This document shows positions 1-11,000 of a DNA stretch of 64,000 nucleotides, piece after piece. This stretch comes from an uncultured Christensenella sp. (GTDB lineage: Bacteria > Bacillota > Clostridia > Christensenellales > UBA1242), in contig CASFBJ010000009.1 of assembly GCA_949292875.1 (NCBI GenBank), positions 1 through 64,000 of the forward strand, given 5' to 3'. The notes under the pieces are model-generated. The model did not search any database, was not told where the DNA came from, and worked only from the letters and a program-made list of their open reading frames with translations. The translations under genes were made by a program, and so were the position numbers. Position 1 is the first letter of the stretch, and each line of letters opens with the position of its first letter.

Positions 1-40
1 CTTATCAGGGTGGTGCTCTAACCGGCTGAGCTACATCTCT
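1..40 (-). tRNA. tRNA-Ile(GAT), 5' part, cut by window edge
   Basis: On the minus strand the gene starts at 40 with acceptor bases AGAGATG, then TA, a D arm GCTC...GAGC, and the start of an anticodon arm whose loop reads CTGATAA (anticodon GAT, isoleucine). The rest lies beyond base 1. The upstream bases (about 41-50) and the 5' half almost repeat those of the unit at 69-142. Confidence 0.75.
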
Positions 41-68
41 ATATAGTTTGTTTTAACGAGTTTAGCAA

Positions 69-142
69 CTCTCGTTGGTGTACTCAAAGTGGTCAAATTC
101 ACCTTATCAGGGTGGTGCTCTAACCTGCTGAGCTACATTCCT
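69..142 (-). pseudogene. tRNA-Ile(GAT)-like unit with non-pairing 3' half
   Basis: The 5' half is an ordinary tRNA-Ile: acceptor AGGAATG (142-136), D arm GCTC/GAGC, anticodon loop CTGATAA. The 3' half keeps the right length and a T-loop-like TTTGAGT, but the two sides of the T stem do not pair and the 3' acceptor strand (AACGAGA) does not match AGGAATG. A short hairpin (AACGAG/CTCGTT, 55-76) overlaps its end. It is most likely a decayed or chimeric tRNA gene; an assembly error at a repeat is the main alternative. Confidence 0.5.
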
Positions 143-226
143 ATATAGTTGCATTATATAAAATGCCTTTAAATACTTATCCTAAAATACATATAGTGTA
201 TCTTATAAAGTATAAGTATAAAAATA

Positions 227-303
227 TGGTGGAGATAATCGGAATCGAACCGATGACCTCCTGCTTGCAAGGCAGGCGCTCTAGCCAGCTGAGCTATACC
301 CCC
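227..303 (-). tRNA. tRNA-Ala(TGC)
   Basis: A complete cloverleaf reads on the minus strand. Acceptor GGGGGTA pairs with TATCTCC (two G-U pairs). The D arm is GCTC/GAGC, the anticodon stem CCTGC/GCAGG encloses loop CTTGCAA (anticodon TGC, alanine), and the T arm ATCGG-TTCGATT-CCGAT is perfect. The 3' CCA is encoded (227-229). It lies just upstream of the two tRNA-Ile-like units on the same strand. Confidence 0.97.
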
Positions 304-461
304 ATTCAACTTTAAATGCTCTATTATATTATCACTACAAATGAAATTTGTCAATAGTTTTTTAAAGTTTTTGAAAAATATAATTTATAATGATTTTTAA
401 AAAAGAAATTTGCAATATTTTTATTATTGCTATTTTTTAATAAAGTGTCAAATATGTATGT

Positions 462-489
462 TTGTTATTGCACAAAGTTTATGTATAAT
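462..489 (+). promoter_or_regulatory. Possible promoter of spoIIID
   Basis: TTGTTA (462-467) and a perfect TATAAT (484-489) are 16 bases apart, 62 bases before the spoIIID start. In Bacillus spoIIID is read by sigma-E; this looks like a housekeeping-type promoter instead. It is a pattern match only. Confidence 0.4.
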
Positions 490-550
490 AAGGTAATATT
501 TTGATGTATTTTGTCATAGATATAGATATCTTGTCAAATAGGAGATATAT

Positions 551-802
551 ATGTCTAATTGTAAGCAAAGAACATTAGATGAGGCGAAATATATACTACT
601 ATATAGAAGCACACTTAGAGAAACAGCAAAAGTTTTTGGAGTTAGTAAGAGTACTGTACATAATGATATGCAAGTAAGATTAAAAAAGATTGATTATAAT
701 ATATATAGAAAGGTTTGTAAACTTTTGAAATACAATTTTTCTATCAAACACAAAAGAGGCGGTGAAGTGATAAGATTAAGGTCATTATCACTAAAAAAGT
801 AG
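551..802 (+). CDS. spoIIID: Sporulation transcriptional regulator SpoIIID
   Basis: A small DNA-binding protein of 83 residues; in endospore formers SpoIIID switches genes on and off in the mother cell after engulfment. The protein matches the family along most of its length: an N-terminal RTLDEAKYIL segment, the helix-turn-helix core with FGVSKSTVHNDM (about residues 29-40), and the conserved basic tail SIKHKRGGE (about 66-74). Bacillus SpoIIID is slightly longer (93 residues), so this copy has a short C-terminus. The start is set by AGGAG seven bases before the ATG. It stands alone, convergent with the thiolase gene, and shares a terminator with it. Its presence suggests that the organism sporulates or recently descended from spore formers. 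Confidence 0.93.
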   Translation: MSNCKQRTLDEAKYILLYRSTLRETAKVFGVSKSTVHNDMQVRLKKIDYNIYRKVCKLLKYNFSIKHKRGGEVIRLRSLSLKK

Positions 803-869
803 TTAAAAAGTATAAAAAATTAACTTATATTAGATTTAATTTTAAAATTTTATTAAAAATTAAAATTAA

Positions 870-908
870 AAACAAACTATAAAAATTTCGTATTTTTATG
901 GTTTGTTT
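870..908. terminator. Bidirectional terminator of spoIIID and ttcA
   Basis: A 17-base-pair inverted repeat (870-886 with 892-908, one G-T pair, five-base loop) has an A-rich left flank and a T-rich right flank, so it can end transcripts from both sides. The stop codon of the minus-strand thiolase gene (896-898) lies inside the right arm. Confidence 0.85.
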
Positions 909-1687
909 TCTTTTTTCGCATTTTTTCTTTCTAATTTTTTTCTTTCTTTATCGTTGTGTTTTTCTATATTTTTTTCTATAGGGGGAATGAGATTATTTCT
1001 TTCACTATGGAACAGTGCTGTATGTATACGATTTTTTGCAAATGGGATATCTTTAGTTATAGTTTTTAAAAGTTCTTTTACATATTCTCTTTTAGTGTGT
1101 TTATCTGCAGGACAAGAGTTGTGTATAACAGGCATATCTTTTGTAAATGATACAATTTGAGATTCGTTTACAAAAACAAAAGGTCTAATTATAGTTAAGT
1201 TTACATCACTAAGATAGGTGACAGGTTGAAAAGTGCTTAGTCTGCCTTCAAAAAACATACTTAGGAAAAAAGTTTCCATTATATCATCTGCATGGTGTCC
1301 TAATGCTATTTTATTACAACCTAATTTTTTTGCTTCTGTATTAAGTATTCCGCGTCTAAGTTTTGCACACAAAGAACAAGGGTTACTTTCTTTTCTTTCT
1401 TCAAAAACTATATCAAAAATCCTAGATTTTACTATATGCGTTTGAAGTCCTATACTTTCACAATATTTTATTAGTTCTGTGTAATCTGTTTTTCCATGAA
1501 AAAGGTCTATGATAATTGCAACTAATTCAAATCTTTCTTTACTATATCTTTGATAATGTTTTAAAACTGTCGCAAGTGCTAAACTATCTTTACCGCCAGA
1601 CAAGCCTACAGCAATCTTGTCGCCGTCTTGAATCATTTTAAAATCGTCTAATGCTTGTCTAGTAAGTGAACTTATTTTTTTTAACAT
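896..1687 (-). CDS. ttcA: TtcA-family tRNA 2-thiocytidine synthase
   Basis: An ATP-dependent PP-loop enzyme of 263 residues that puts sulfur on cytidine 32 of some tRNAs. The ATP-binding motif SGGKDS is at residues 30-35. The family's iron-sulfur ligands are visible as CSLC (Cys104, Cys107) and a third cysteine in NSCPAD (Cys192). ALGHHADD (about 128-135) is the other conserved active-site stretch. The last 25 residues are Lys/Asn/Glu-rich and add nothing to the fold. AGGAG stands seven bases before the ATG. The gene is alone on its strand, and its stop codon sits in the terminator it shares with spoIIID. The family is clear; the exact target base cannot be read from sequence, because TtcA-like proteins also include close relatives with other targets. 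Confidence 0.88.
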   Translation of the reverse strand: MLKKISSLTRQALDDFKMIQDGDKIAVGLSGGKDSLALATVLKHYQRYSKERFELVAIIIDLFHGKTDYTELIKYCESIGLQTHIVKSRIFDIVFEERKESNPCSLCAKLRRGILNTEAKKLGCNKIALGHHADDIMETFFLSMFFEGRLSTFQPVTYLSDVNLTIIRPFVFVNESQIVSFTKDMPVIHNSCPADKHTKREYVKELLKTITKDIPFAKNRIHTALFHSERNNLIPPIEKNIEKHNDKERKKLERKNAKKENKP

Positions 1688-1725
1688 ACAAACTCCTAAA
1701 ATTTACATTAAAAATGTGGAATTAT

Positions 1726-1744
1726 GGCATTTTATGCCTTTTTT
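1726..1744 (+). terminator. Small hairpin with T run
   Basis: GGCAT, loop TTT, ATGCC, then TTTTTT on the plus strand. No plus-strand gene ends here, so it could act early in the leader of the giant gene, guard against readthrough, or mean nothing; the stem is only five pairs. Confidence 0.3.
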
Positions 1745-1952
1745 CTTGCAAAATTTTCTGTATTATACTATCATAATTTTATAATCTTAGCAAGAACATT
1801 TTTTTATATATTTGCAATTATGAAATTTTAATGAAAAAATTTATAAGTTTTAGTTTTGCGAAAATATAATAAATTTGTAAATTTTTGAGAAAATATATTC
1901 TAGATGTGCGTTTCTTAAATTTAGTTTTTTGCTTGTTGGTTATTTTTATTTT

Positions 1953-1962
1953 ACGCGCGCGT
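1953..1962. promoter_or_regulatory. CpG palindrome upstream of giant gene
   Basis: ACGCGCGCGT is a perfect 10-base palindrome 73 bases before the start codon at 2036, in a gap that is otherwise almost pure A and T. It could be a protein-binding site; no known operator matches. Confidence 0.3.
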
Positions 1963-2035
1963 GCGAGATATATTATAAAATATACTTTAATAAAAGACTT
2001 GCATTTTGAAAAGTTACATTTTATGAGGTGAGAGA

Positions 2036-5000
2036 ATGAAACAAAAATTATTTGGTATAGCATTTGTATTTATGATTGCGATATGTGGTTGTCTTACTGC
2101 GTGTGGTGTAGATTACACTAATGCTAAAATAACTGTGCAAAATGATACATATGACATAGTTTGGAATAAAAATGGAGATGAAGAGGCAAATACTATAAAT
2201 TTCCAAATGAAGATACAAGATTTGGAAGAGGGTACGCTTTCTTATTCTACTAAAAATGATGGAGTCGTTTCTGTTAAATTGAATAAAGAAAATAGCACAA
2301 CATACAATGTTTCTGTTACTGCTGTAAGGCCTGGCACTGCAGTAATCAAAGTTTTTTTAGTTGAAAATGATGCTATATACAAAAATGTAACTATAAATGT
2401 TAAACAACCTATAGGGAGTTTAAGCATTAAAGAAGGCTATGAGTATTATGCAAGTGTAGGAACATATACACCTTTAAACTTAGGGACAAATCTTATAGTT
2501 ATGCCTACTAATGCAGATATAACACAAATAAAATATGAAATAGTAGAAAATGCAAGCGACTTAGATGTTTCAATCTCTCAAAATGGTGTTTTAAACACAA
2601 CTAGTTGTACTCAACCTGGCAAAATAGTAGTAAAACTTTTTACTAATGATGAGATATATACTCAACTTGTTGTAAATGTAGTGCAAGCGGTAAGTGCAAA
2701 TGATGTAAATGTGTCTATGCGATATAATAACAACAAAGGTTTTACAAATCTTTGGAGTGGTGGGGAGCAAGTAACAAAAGATATAGAACTTATTAAAACA
2801 GGTTCTTCAACTCCTGAACTAAGTTATATAGCTGATTATAGTCAAGCAAATATAACAATAGATACAATATATGCTTTTAGTCAATACGAAGTAATGTACA
2901 AACTAGATGGAAAGAGTGCTGGAAGTCTATTTGAGAATGGTAAGTGGTATACTTTAGATTCAAATAAACTTACATTACAAAGTTTGCAATTAGGTACAAC
3001 TAAGTTAACTATTAAAATAAATGTTAAAGGCGCTATGGGCTTCTTAGATGATATTGTTATGGAGTATAATGTAAATGTCATAGATGCTCCAACAAGTATA
3101 GAAGTTACAGACCCAACTGCAGAAAATTCTAGAAATATATACTATGATGAATTAAATAAGGTTTATCAATGTAATGTATACGATAGTTATGCTGAAGGAA
3201 TAATAGGTCAAGCTATAAGTTTTAATGTAAAACCTGCAAGTGTTACTGAAGCTAATGCAAAGATTGTGTTAGATGTGTCTGATTTGCAAGATGGTAAAAT
3301 AGAATTTTTTGATAAAGACGGTATAAAATTAGAGCCTAAAGCTGGTAAGATAGAAGTATATTCTAACGAAACACTATATGTAAAAAGTTTAACAAATGAA
3401 AATTATGTTCCAACTTATGAGATAAAAGTGTATAGTAAATTTTCTGAAAAATTTGTCGCTGATGGCGGGGAACTTGTAGATGAAACATTAAGAATATCTC
3501 TATACACCGGCATAACATCTATTAAGATTGAAGGTAGAAGTGATGTTTATCTCGACATGACAGGTTTATCTTCTAATATGGAAACTATTTCATTAAATAT
3601 AGGTAACGCTTCTGCTAATACTGATTTTATATATTATGAAGTAGAAAACGATGGCATAGTTAGTGTGAGTAAGGTAAATAACCTAACTTATACTGTAAAA
3701 GGGTTAAGTCAAGGGGAAACTCAGATAACTTTCTATAGCGGTAACGGATATAGAACTGTTTTAAATGCAAAAGTTTATGTACCTGTTACAAGCGCATACA
3801 TAGACACTGAAAGTGAGTTTGAAAATGGATATATAGGTTATAGGGAATTTGACGACAGTGGAAGATTAAGTAATATTGCTGTGCAAACTCAAGGCTTATT
3901 CAATTTTGACATTATAACAAATGAATTTGCAACTATTCATAAGATTGATTACAGAATTCAAAATAATGAGGCTGGTAATAGCATTATAGAATTGCAAAAC
4001 AACACAAATACAATTATCGTACATGGTGTGGGTACAGCACAGGTTACGGTAATAGTGTATGGTTATACTAACAATGGTGTACAAACTCAAGGTGAGGCAA
4101 GAAGTTTTTCATTCAAAGTTACGGGTTATATTCCTGTACAAAATATAGATTTATCATCAACTTTTATAAAAGTAAAAGACCCTTCTACTGTGTCTTATAA
4201 CAAGATATCTAATTATTGTAAAGCGAATTTAGCTGTATCAGTAAATCCTTCAAATGCAACATATAAAGAAGAAGATATAACATGGAGTTATGAAGGTGAT
4301 AATTGCTATTTAAGCAATAGCACGGGACTTTTTACTACCTTGACTGCATTACCTATAAAGAGTTCTGACCAAGATTCTTACACATTTACTGTTACAGTTT
4401 CATTAAAAGTTTTTGGAAGAACTTTGACAAAACAATGCATAGTGGTTATTGAAAAGGCTGTAAAAGTAAGCAATATTTATGTTGACAATGTACCTTTTGG
4501 GCAACTTACTTTTGACTCTAGAAAAGGTTTAGGCGATAGTTCTAATAATAAAGTTAAGTTAGATACAAGAATTTTGCCAGAAGATGCTTTTGATAAATCT
4601 TTGCAATATGATGTGGTTTATAGTGTTAGTAACGATAAAAGTGAAAATCCTGTATTTTCAGTTTCACAAGATGGCGTTGTTACTCCTTTGAGAGGAGGAA
4701 TGGGTATACTTCGTATTGCTCCACAAGATAGTTTTGTAAATGCAGATAAGCCAGACGAAAATGTTTGCAAGTATATAACTATTGTAGTAGAAGATGGAAC
4801 AACTGAAGCAACTGCTTATAGTGTAGCAAATGCTCAAGATTTAAAAAATATAGGCGCAACTCAACAAAGTTTGGCAAGTTACTACAAACTAGCAAATAAC
4901 ATTTCACTAATTGGGCATCAATGGAAAAGTATAGGAGATAAAAATAATCCTTTTACTGGTTGGTTTAGCGGTTCAAACATTATATACGAAAAAGCAATAA

Positions 5001-8000
5001 ATGAAGACGGTGAATACGAGTTAGTCCCTAAGGAAAAGATACAATATACTATTAGCGGACTTACAATAGTGGAAACTTTAAATGCTAGTATATCTGGAGA
5101 TAAGTATTATGGATTGTTTGGCTATGTTAAAGGTAAAGGTCTTTACGATGTAGACATTGAGTTCTCAAATGTTAGTATTGATGCAAGTAAAAGTAATGCA
5201 AATATATATTTTGGTGGAGTTGCTGCATTTGTAGAAAGCGATTTCTGTAGTCCTGATGTTCCATTAGAAGATTGTGTAATTTCAACTATTTCAAATTGTA
5301 GTGCTAGAAGTCTATCAAAAATAAGTATCAAAACTAGTAAGGGTGCTAATTACATAGGCGGAATGGTAGGTTACGACAAGTTTTCTACTGTGGAAAATGT
5401 GGATAAATTAAGCATAGATTTTACCGATTTTGAAATAAATGTAACTGCAAATGTTCCTACTTATATTGGCGGACTTATTGGTTTTGCAGAGCAAGGAATG
5501 TATAAGGTTACTCAAAATGATGGAAAAGTTTACTATTTTACTGACAAAATTATAGTTAAAGGCGCTAATTATATGAAAATTAGCGAAAATATAAGTACTG
5601 ATACAGATATTATATATTCTACTTTTTTCAACAAAAGTGGATATGATGTGTATATCTCAAACTTAAGCATTGTTACATCTGCAAATATTTCTAATAATAT
5701 TGCTGTGGGTGGTGCTATAGGAAAAAGTATTTATTCTGAGATTACGATAAATTCAGGTGAAGATGTAAATGTAGATTTGCCAAACTTTGATAAACCTAAT
5801 GCGAATGATGATTTAGGCATGGGCATAGAAGATTTGTCAGTGTATGCAAATATAAACGCATATAATAGTGCATTAAATGTTGGAGTAGATAATGTAGGTG
5901 GTATAGTCGGAGATAACTCATTACTAGTTCAAAATGTGTATTTTGATGGTGAAGTACACGCAAGGCAAAATGTAGGTGGAGTGATTGGATACAATACCGG
6001 TTTACTAGATAGGGCTAGGGTATATACATACGATAAAGATGGAGTTATAACAGGAGTAGATAATGTAGGCGGTTTAGTAGGTAATTTTACTAATATAGAT
6101 AAAGCATATAGCGCTTCCTTAATCTCTTTTAGTTATGTTAGCGGATTAGAAAGTAACGAAGCAGTAAAGACTATTAGTACTGGTACTCATATAGGTGCAT
6201 TAGTTGGTTTAGTTTCAAAATTAACTTTTGTTGCTTGCTATTCAGATATTCAAGTTGCACAAGCATTTACTCTTAGTGAAGGTGCTATAGTTTCATTCAA
6301 TTATTCTTATGTAGTTGATAGTTCTATACCTAGTGGTGTAACTATGGTTTATAGTTATGAAGCAACTACTGATACTGAGATAAGTGCAACATATTATAAT
6401 GAAACATCTACTAGTGTTGACCAAGCAACATTCTTATCTAATACATTGTCATATTTTGCATTACCTTCTGCTATTGGTGAAGAATATAAAAATATAAACT
6501 TTGGTTTGCCTGTGATTAAGTACAATCAATCTTATCTTTACAATATTGTTTTCACTAGCATGGAAATAGAGTTGCAAAGTAGTGATAGATTTACAATTAT
6601 TAAAAATAGTAAAGAAGAAAAAAATATATTGCTATTTTATTATGAATTAGATTCTGCATATAGTGCAAAATTAACTGCAGATAAGAGGGCAGAAATAAAC
6701 TCTATATTAAGAAAAGAAAATACTTATGAAATAAATGAACTTTTAACTCTTTTAATCAGTCCTAAACCTTTTTCAAATGTTATGATAAATGTAGAGTGCA
6801 TAGATGACAAGGGAAATGTATCTAGCATTGCTTACATTGATGATAAAGGCAATATTATAGTTAGAGGCGAAGGTAATTTTATACTTAAGTTTACAAGCAA
6901 ACTTAACCCAACTTTAAGCGTAGAACTTAATGTTGCGGTAACAAATTATATATCTAATTTTGGAATATATAAGTCAAATAATGTTCTTTCTTTAGAGTAT
7001 GATTACAATCAAGTTATAGATATAAGGAAAGATACAAGTAAAGATGCTTTTGTAATATTTGAATCTTTATACAATGGTGAGCATGTACTTAAGAGTTCTA
7101 ACAGTACAGGTTTAATGTTTAAGTCTACATTTAATCCAAATGATACAACAAACATAATAGAGTTGGATATGGAGTCACTAGGTGAACAAGAAAAAGGACC
7201 TTTATATGGTTTGTATGTAAATGGTGAATCTTATATATTTGGCGATTATTTGTTTGATGATGCTAAAGGCGGATATGTTTTTGAATATTATGAAGGTAAT
7301 GAAAAGAAAGTAATAGACTTATATTTTGATGCGGGAAATACTATAAGAGTAGATAATATACAAGATATAATATTGTATTTGTTTAGTTCTACAAAAGCAC
7401 AGTATTTTAACTCTATGCTAATAGGTGATGAAAGTGATGCAGTTTATCACTTTGAGATGAATATAGAAGGGGTTCTTTTCAAAGGTACTTGCAATTCTTT
7501 AAGTAGTGGCGAGATTGTATGGACAACAGACAATAAAGATGCTGTTATAAGTGGCAATGAAATAACTGTAAATGGAAATGTGTACAGGGCTTTAAATTTG
7601 TTTGGTTACACAGATATAAAAAATAGTTTATATGTATGTATAACTAAGGAAGAAATACCTGTAGAAGATGGCGAGGGCGGAACAACAACTCAAATTAATT
7701 ATAGGCAATCTTTCGCAAATGGTGTTTTTGTTGAAAAGCATGTATATATGGATAATCCTAATATTCTTACTTTAACCGCTAAAACTTTAACTAATGGTTA
7801 TATAGAAGCATATCCTTACATAACAACTTATACAGCAAGTGGTGAAGAAGTAAGGACAATAATAAATAGTGAAAATATACATACAAAAACATTTGGATAC
7901 AGAGTTTATGAAGGCTCTAAGAAAATAGAAGCTGATATAGATAAAGTAGAGTATAGTCCTACAGATGCAATTAATATGCAAGTATATTTGTATAGTGATA

Positions 8001-11000
8001 CAGAACTAGATGGTATAGAATATGTAAAGACTGAAGACAATAAAAATCTTATTGTGAATGTTACAAAATCTAAAGTAGAAAAAATGGAAAATGGAGATTA
8101 TAAGTACACTTATGACATAAATATTACTCTTGAAAATACTTATAATGCAAGATATTTTTCAGAAAGTAAAACATATGATTTGACATTTAGGTCAACTACT
8201 ATAGATGATGTAAGCATAACTAAACAAATTACATATCTACCACAAGTTTTACAAAGACTAGATGTGCTAAATTATCAAAATATTACAGCATCAGTTAGTA
8301 ATGAAAAGATGGTTATTAATAAAAATGTAAATGCTTCACCTTCAGCATACATTTCAGCAGGCTCAAATGGTTTAATGAGCATAGATATGTATCCTTCTTA
8401 TTCAGATGTGGATATATTGCAAATATCTAGTGATATGTATAACGGATATTTTATAAATTTCTGGCAAATGACATATGACGGAGATAGTAACGGAAATAGC
8501 GTTTACAAAGAGATAGAACCTGCTTCTCAATATGGCGATAATGGCATGACAATGATTTTCCAAAAAGTTACTTCACAAACAAATGGAAATGTATTTGATG
8601 GAAAATTATATGTAAGGACATATCTAGATGCAAGTGTACCTGCAGGAACTATATATACAGTAACTGTAAGTGGCTATAAGAGAAACAAACTTACTAATGA
8701 ATTAGAATTAGTTTTATCAAACGATTTAAAACTAGAAGTTTCAGGTGCTCCACATATAGATATAGATACTGATGGATTGTACGATAACTATGCTATCAAA
8801 GGTAGAATAGTAACAAGCGAAGTTGTTATATCAAATATGGGTACAGTTACAGGTGAACCTACGATATTACCTGAGTTGGTAGGGTATACATCTACAAATG
8901 AGTTAGATAGTATAATCATGGTAGGCGATATTGTTAAAGAGATTAATGGTTCTGTAACAAAATACAAATATAGTATGTATGTAGGCCCAGATGTACCTGT
9001 TGGAACCAAGATAAAAGTTACTGCAAGAGTTAGTTATCAAAATCAAGGAATAGAACAGGAACAAGAAGTTAGTGATGAGTTTACGGTTACAGATTACATT
9101 ATTCAAAATGTTAATCTTTCTAAGCCTTTTAATACACTAAATAACTACGCAACATTCTATACCTATGAGTCAAACTATGTAAGCATAGATAGTGTAGATT
9201 TGCTATCAATGTTAAAACTAGAAAATTTGCCAAAAGAAGTAAATGTAACATCTAGTTATGCTTTAGCATTATATAATATGCTAGAGAACTATGGTGGTTG
9301 GGTTGATGGTAACAAAACTTATCCTATAACTTTTGTTGATAATAAGTATCAGGTATCAATAAATGGTAAAAATATTCCATTAGTATTTAATGCAGAAACA
9401 AAGGAATTTACAGCAGAAAAAGAAACAGATAAACAAGAACTAGAAAATAAGACATATAAGGAAGGTATAAAAACTAATCTTGCTTATTTGAAAAACAAAT
9501 TAAATACTTGGTTTAAAGAAGAAAATAGTTCTATACAGATATATAACGAAGCAGAAGATGCTTATTCCGATTTGCCAAATACAAGTAGTGAAAGTTCTAC
9601 TATTGTTAGGTCTGCAGATAGTGAAAGTGTAGGCATTATATTAATGGGTAGAAAAACAGGTAATGGAAATAAGTTACGACTAGCATTTAACTATGACATG
9701 ACTATAAATAAAGCAACAGGTTCTAGTTTAGTTAATATAAAAGAACTTTCAGATAGTCAAAAAACAGAAAATACTTTCATAAATGTAAAATATACTAGAG
9801 AATTTGTAGTAGATATAATGCTATTTACAAATGAAAATTTGCCACAAGAGATTGAAGACCAGTTAGATTTTGAAAAGATGGAAAGCGGAAAGCATTATAT
9901 ACTAATGAATAATCTTGTTTTAAACAATTATAAGCCAATAAACGCAAATATGGCTAGTTTAGATGGGAACTCTAAAACTATAAAGATTAAGAGTTTTAGT
10001 CAAGATGCATTGTATGCTTCAAGTGCAAATATAGGTCTTTTCAATACAATATCTCCAGAAACTTTAATAAAAAATCTTACTTTAGATATGGCTTACATAA
10101 GTACTATAGACTTGTCTAATTCATCTACAGCATCAGTTGGACTCTTTGCGATAACTAATAATGGAACTATTACAAACTGTGCCGTTGTTAATACTTCAAG
10201 TTCAACTACGCAAATTACCTATCAGGAAAAGACAATGAGCGGAGTTACTGTATATGAAGAGGTTTCAAATAATGTAAAATTGAATATCATTATGCCTAAA
10301 AATTATTCTACAGTGCCTAAAGTTAGTATGTTTGTTGTAACAAATACAGCAAGTATAACACATTCAAGAGTAATGAAGAAGGGCGAGTCTGCTTCTATTT
10401 TCAGCGTTGTTTCAAGCGGTGAAATGGCAGGGTTTGCTATATCTAATACAGGTCATATATCAAGTTCTTATGTTGCAAACATAACGCTTAAAAATGAGTT
10501 AAGTGTAGTAAAAGATAGCAAAACTTCAGGTTTTGTAATAACAAATAATAGTGAGATAATGCAATGTTTTGTTCTAGGCTCAAGATATAATTCTTCTTCA
10601 GATAAAGATTACAAAACAAATATTGGATATCTATTCTCAAATGGTGTCGTTTCAGGCTTTGTTTATGATAATCAATTAGATATACAAGATTGTTATGCAA
10701 ATATATCTCTAATAAGTAATGCGAATGTTGCAGGTTTTGTATATGCTAATGGAGTAAATGGTACTATAGAAAATGCTTATGGCGCTTGCAATATACATAC
10801 AAATAGTGCTGTTCATATGCCATTTATAGGTGTTGATGATTTGTCTAATATATTAAATGAAAATCCTATAGGACTTACAAATTGTTATTACATTTCTGCA
10901 AGTGCTTTAGGTTCAGGTTCTGATGATTCATACATAATTGATACTGAAACTTATCCTGCTACTGAAGTGTATGCAAACAAATTTTCAAATAGTACAAGTT

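Larger units (their letters stand above)
1688..2035. other. Divergent intergenic region before the first giant gene
   Basis: This 348-base gap must hold the promoters of ttcA (leftward) and of the first giant lipoprotein gene (rightward). I saw no clear -35/-10 pair. It contains a short hairpin followed by six T (1726-1744) and a 10-base G+C-only-core palindrome (1953-1962), which stands out in DNA this AT-rich. Otherwise it is AT-rich and featureless. Confidence 0.6.

Noticed and set aside
169-354. A minus-strand open frame over the tRNA-Ala gene
   Set aside because: It overlaps a complete tRNA-Ala and has no Shine-Dalgarno; its middle is just the translated tRNA.
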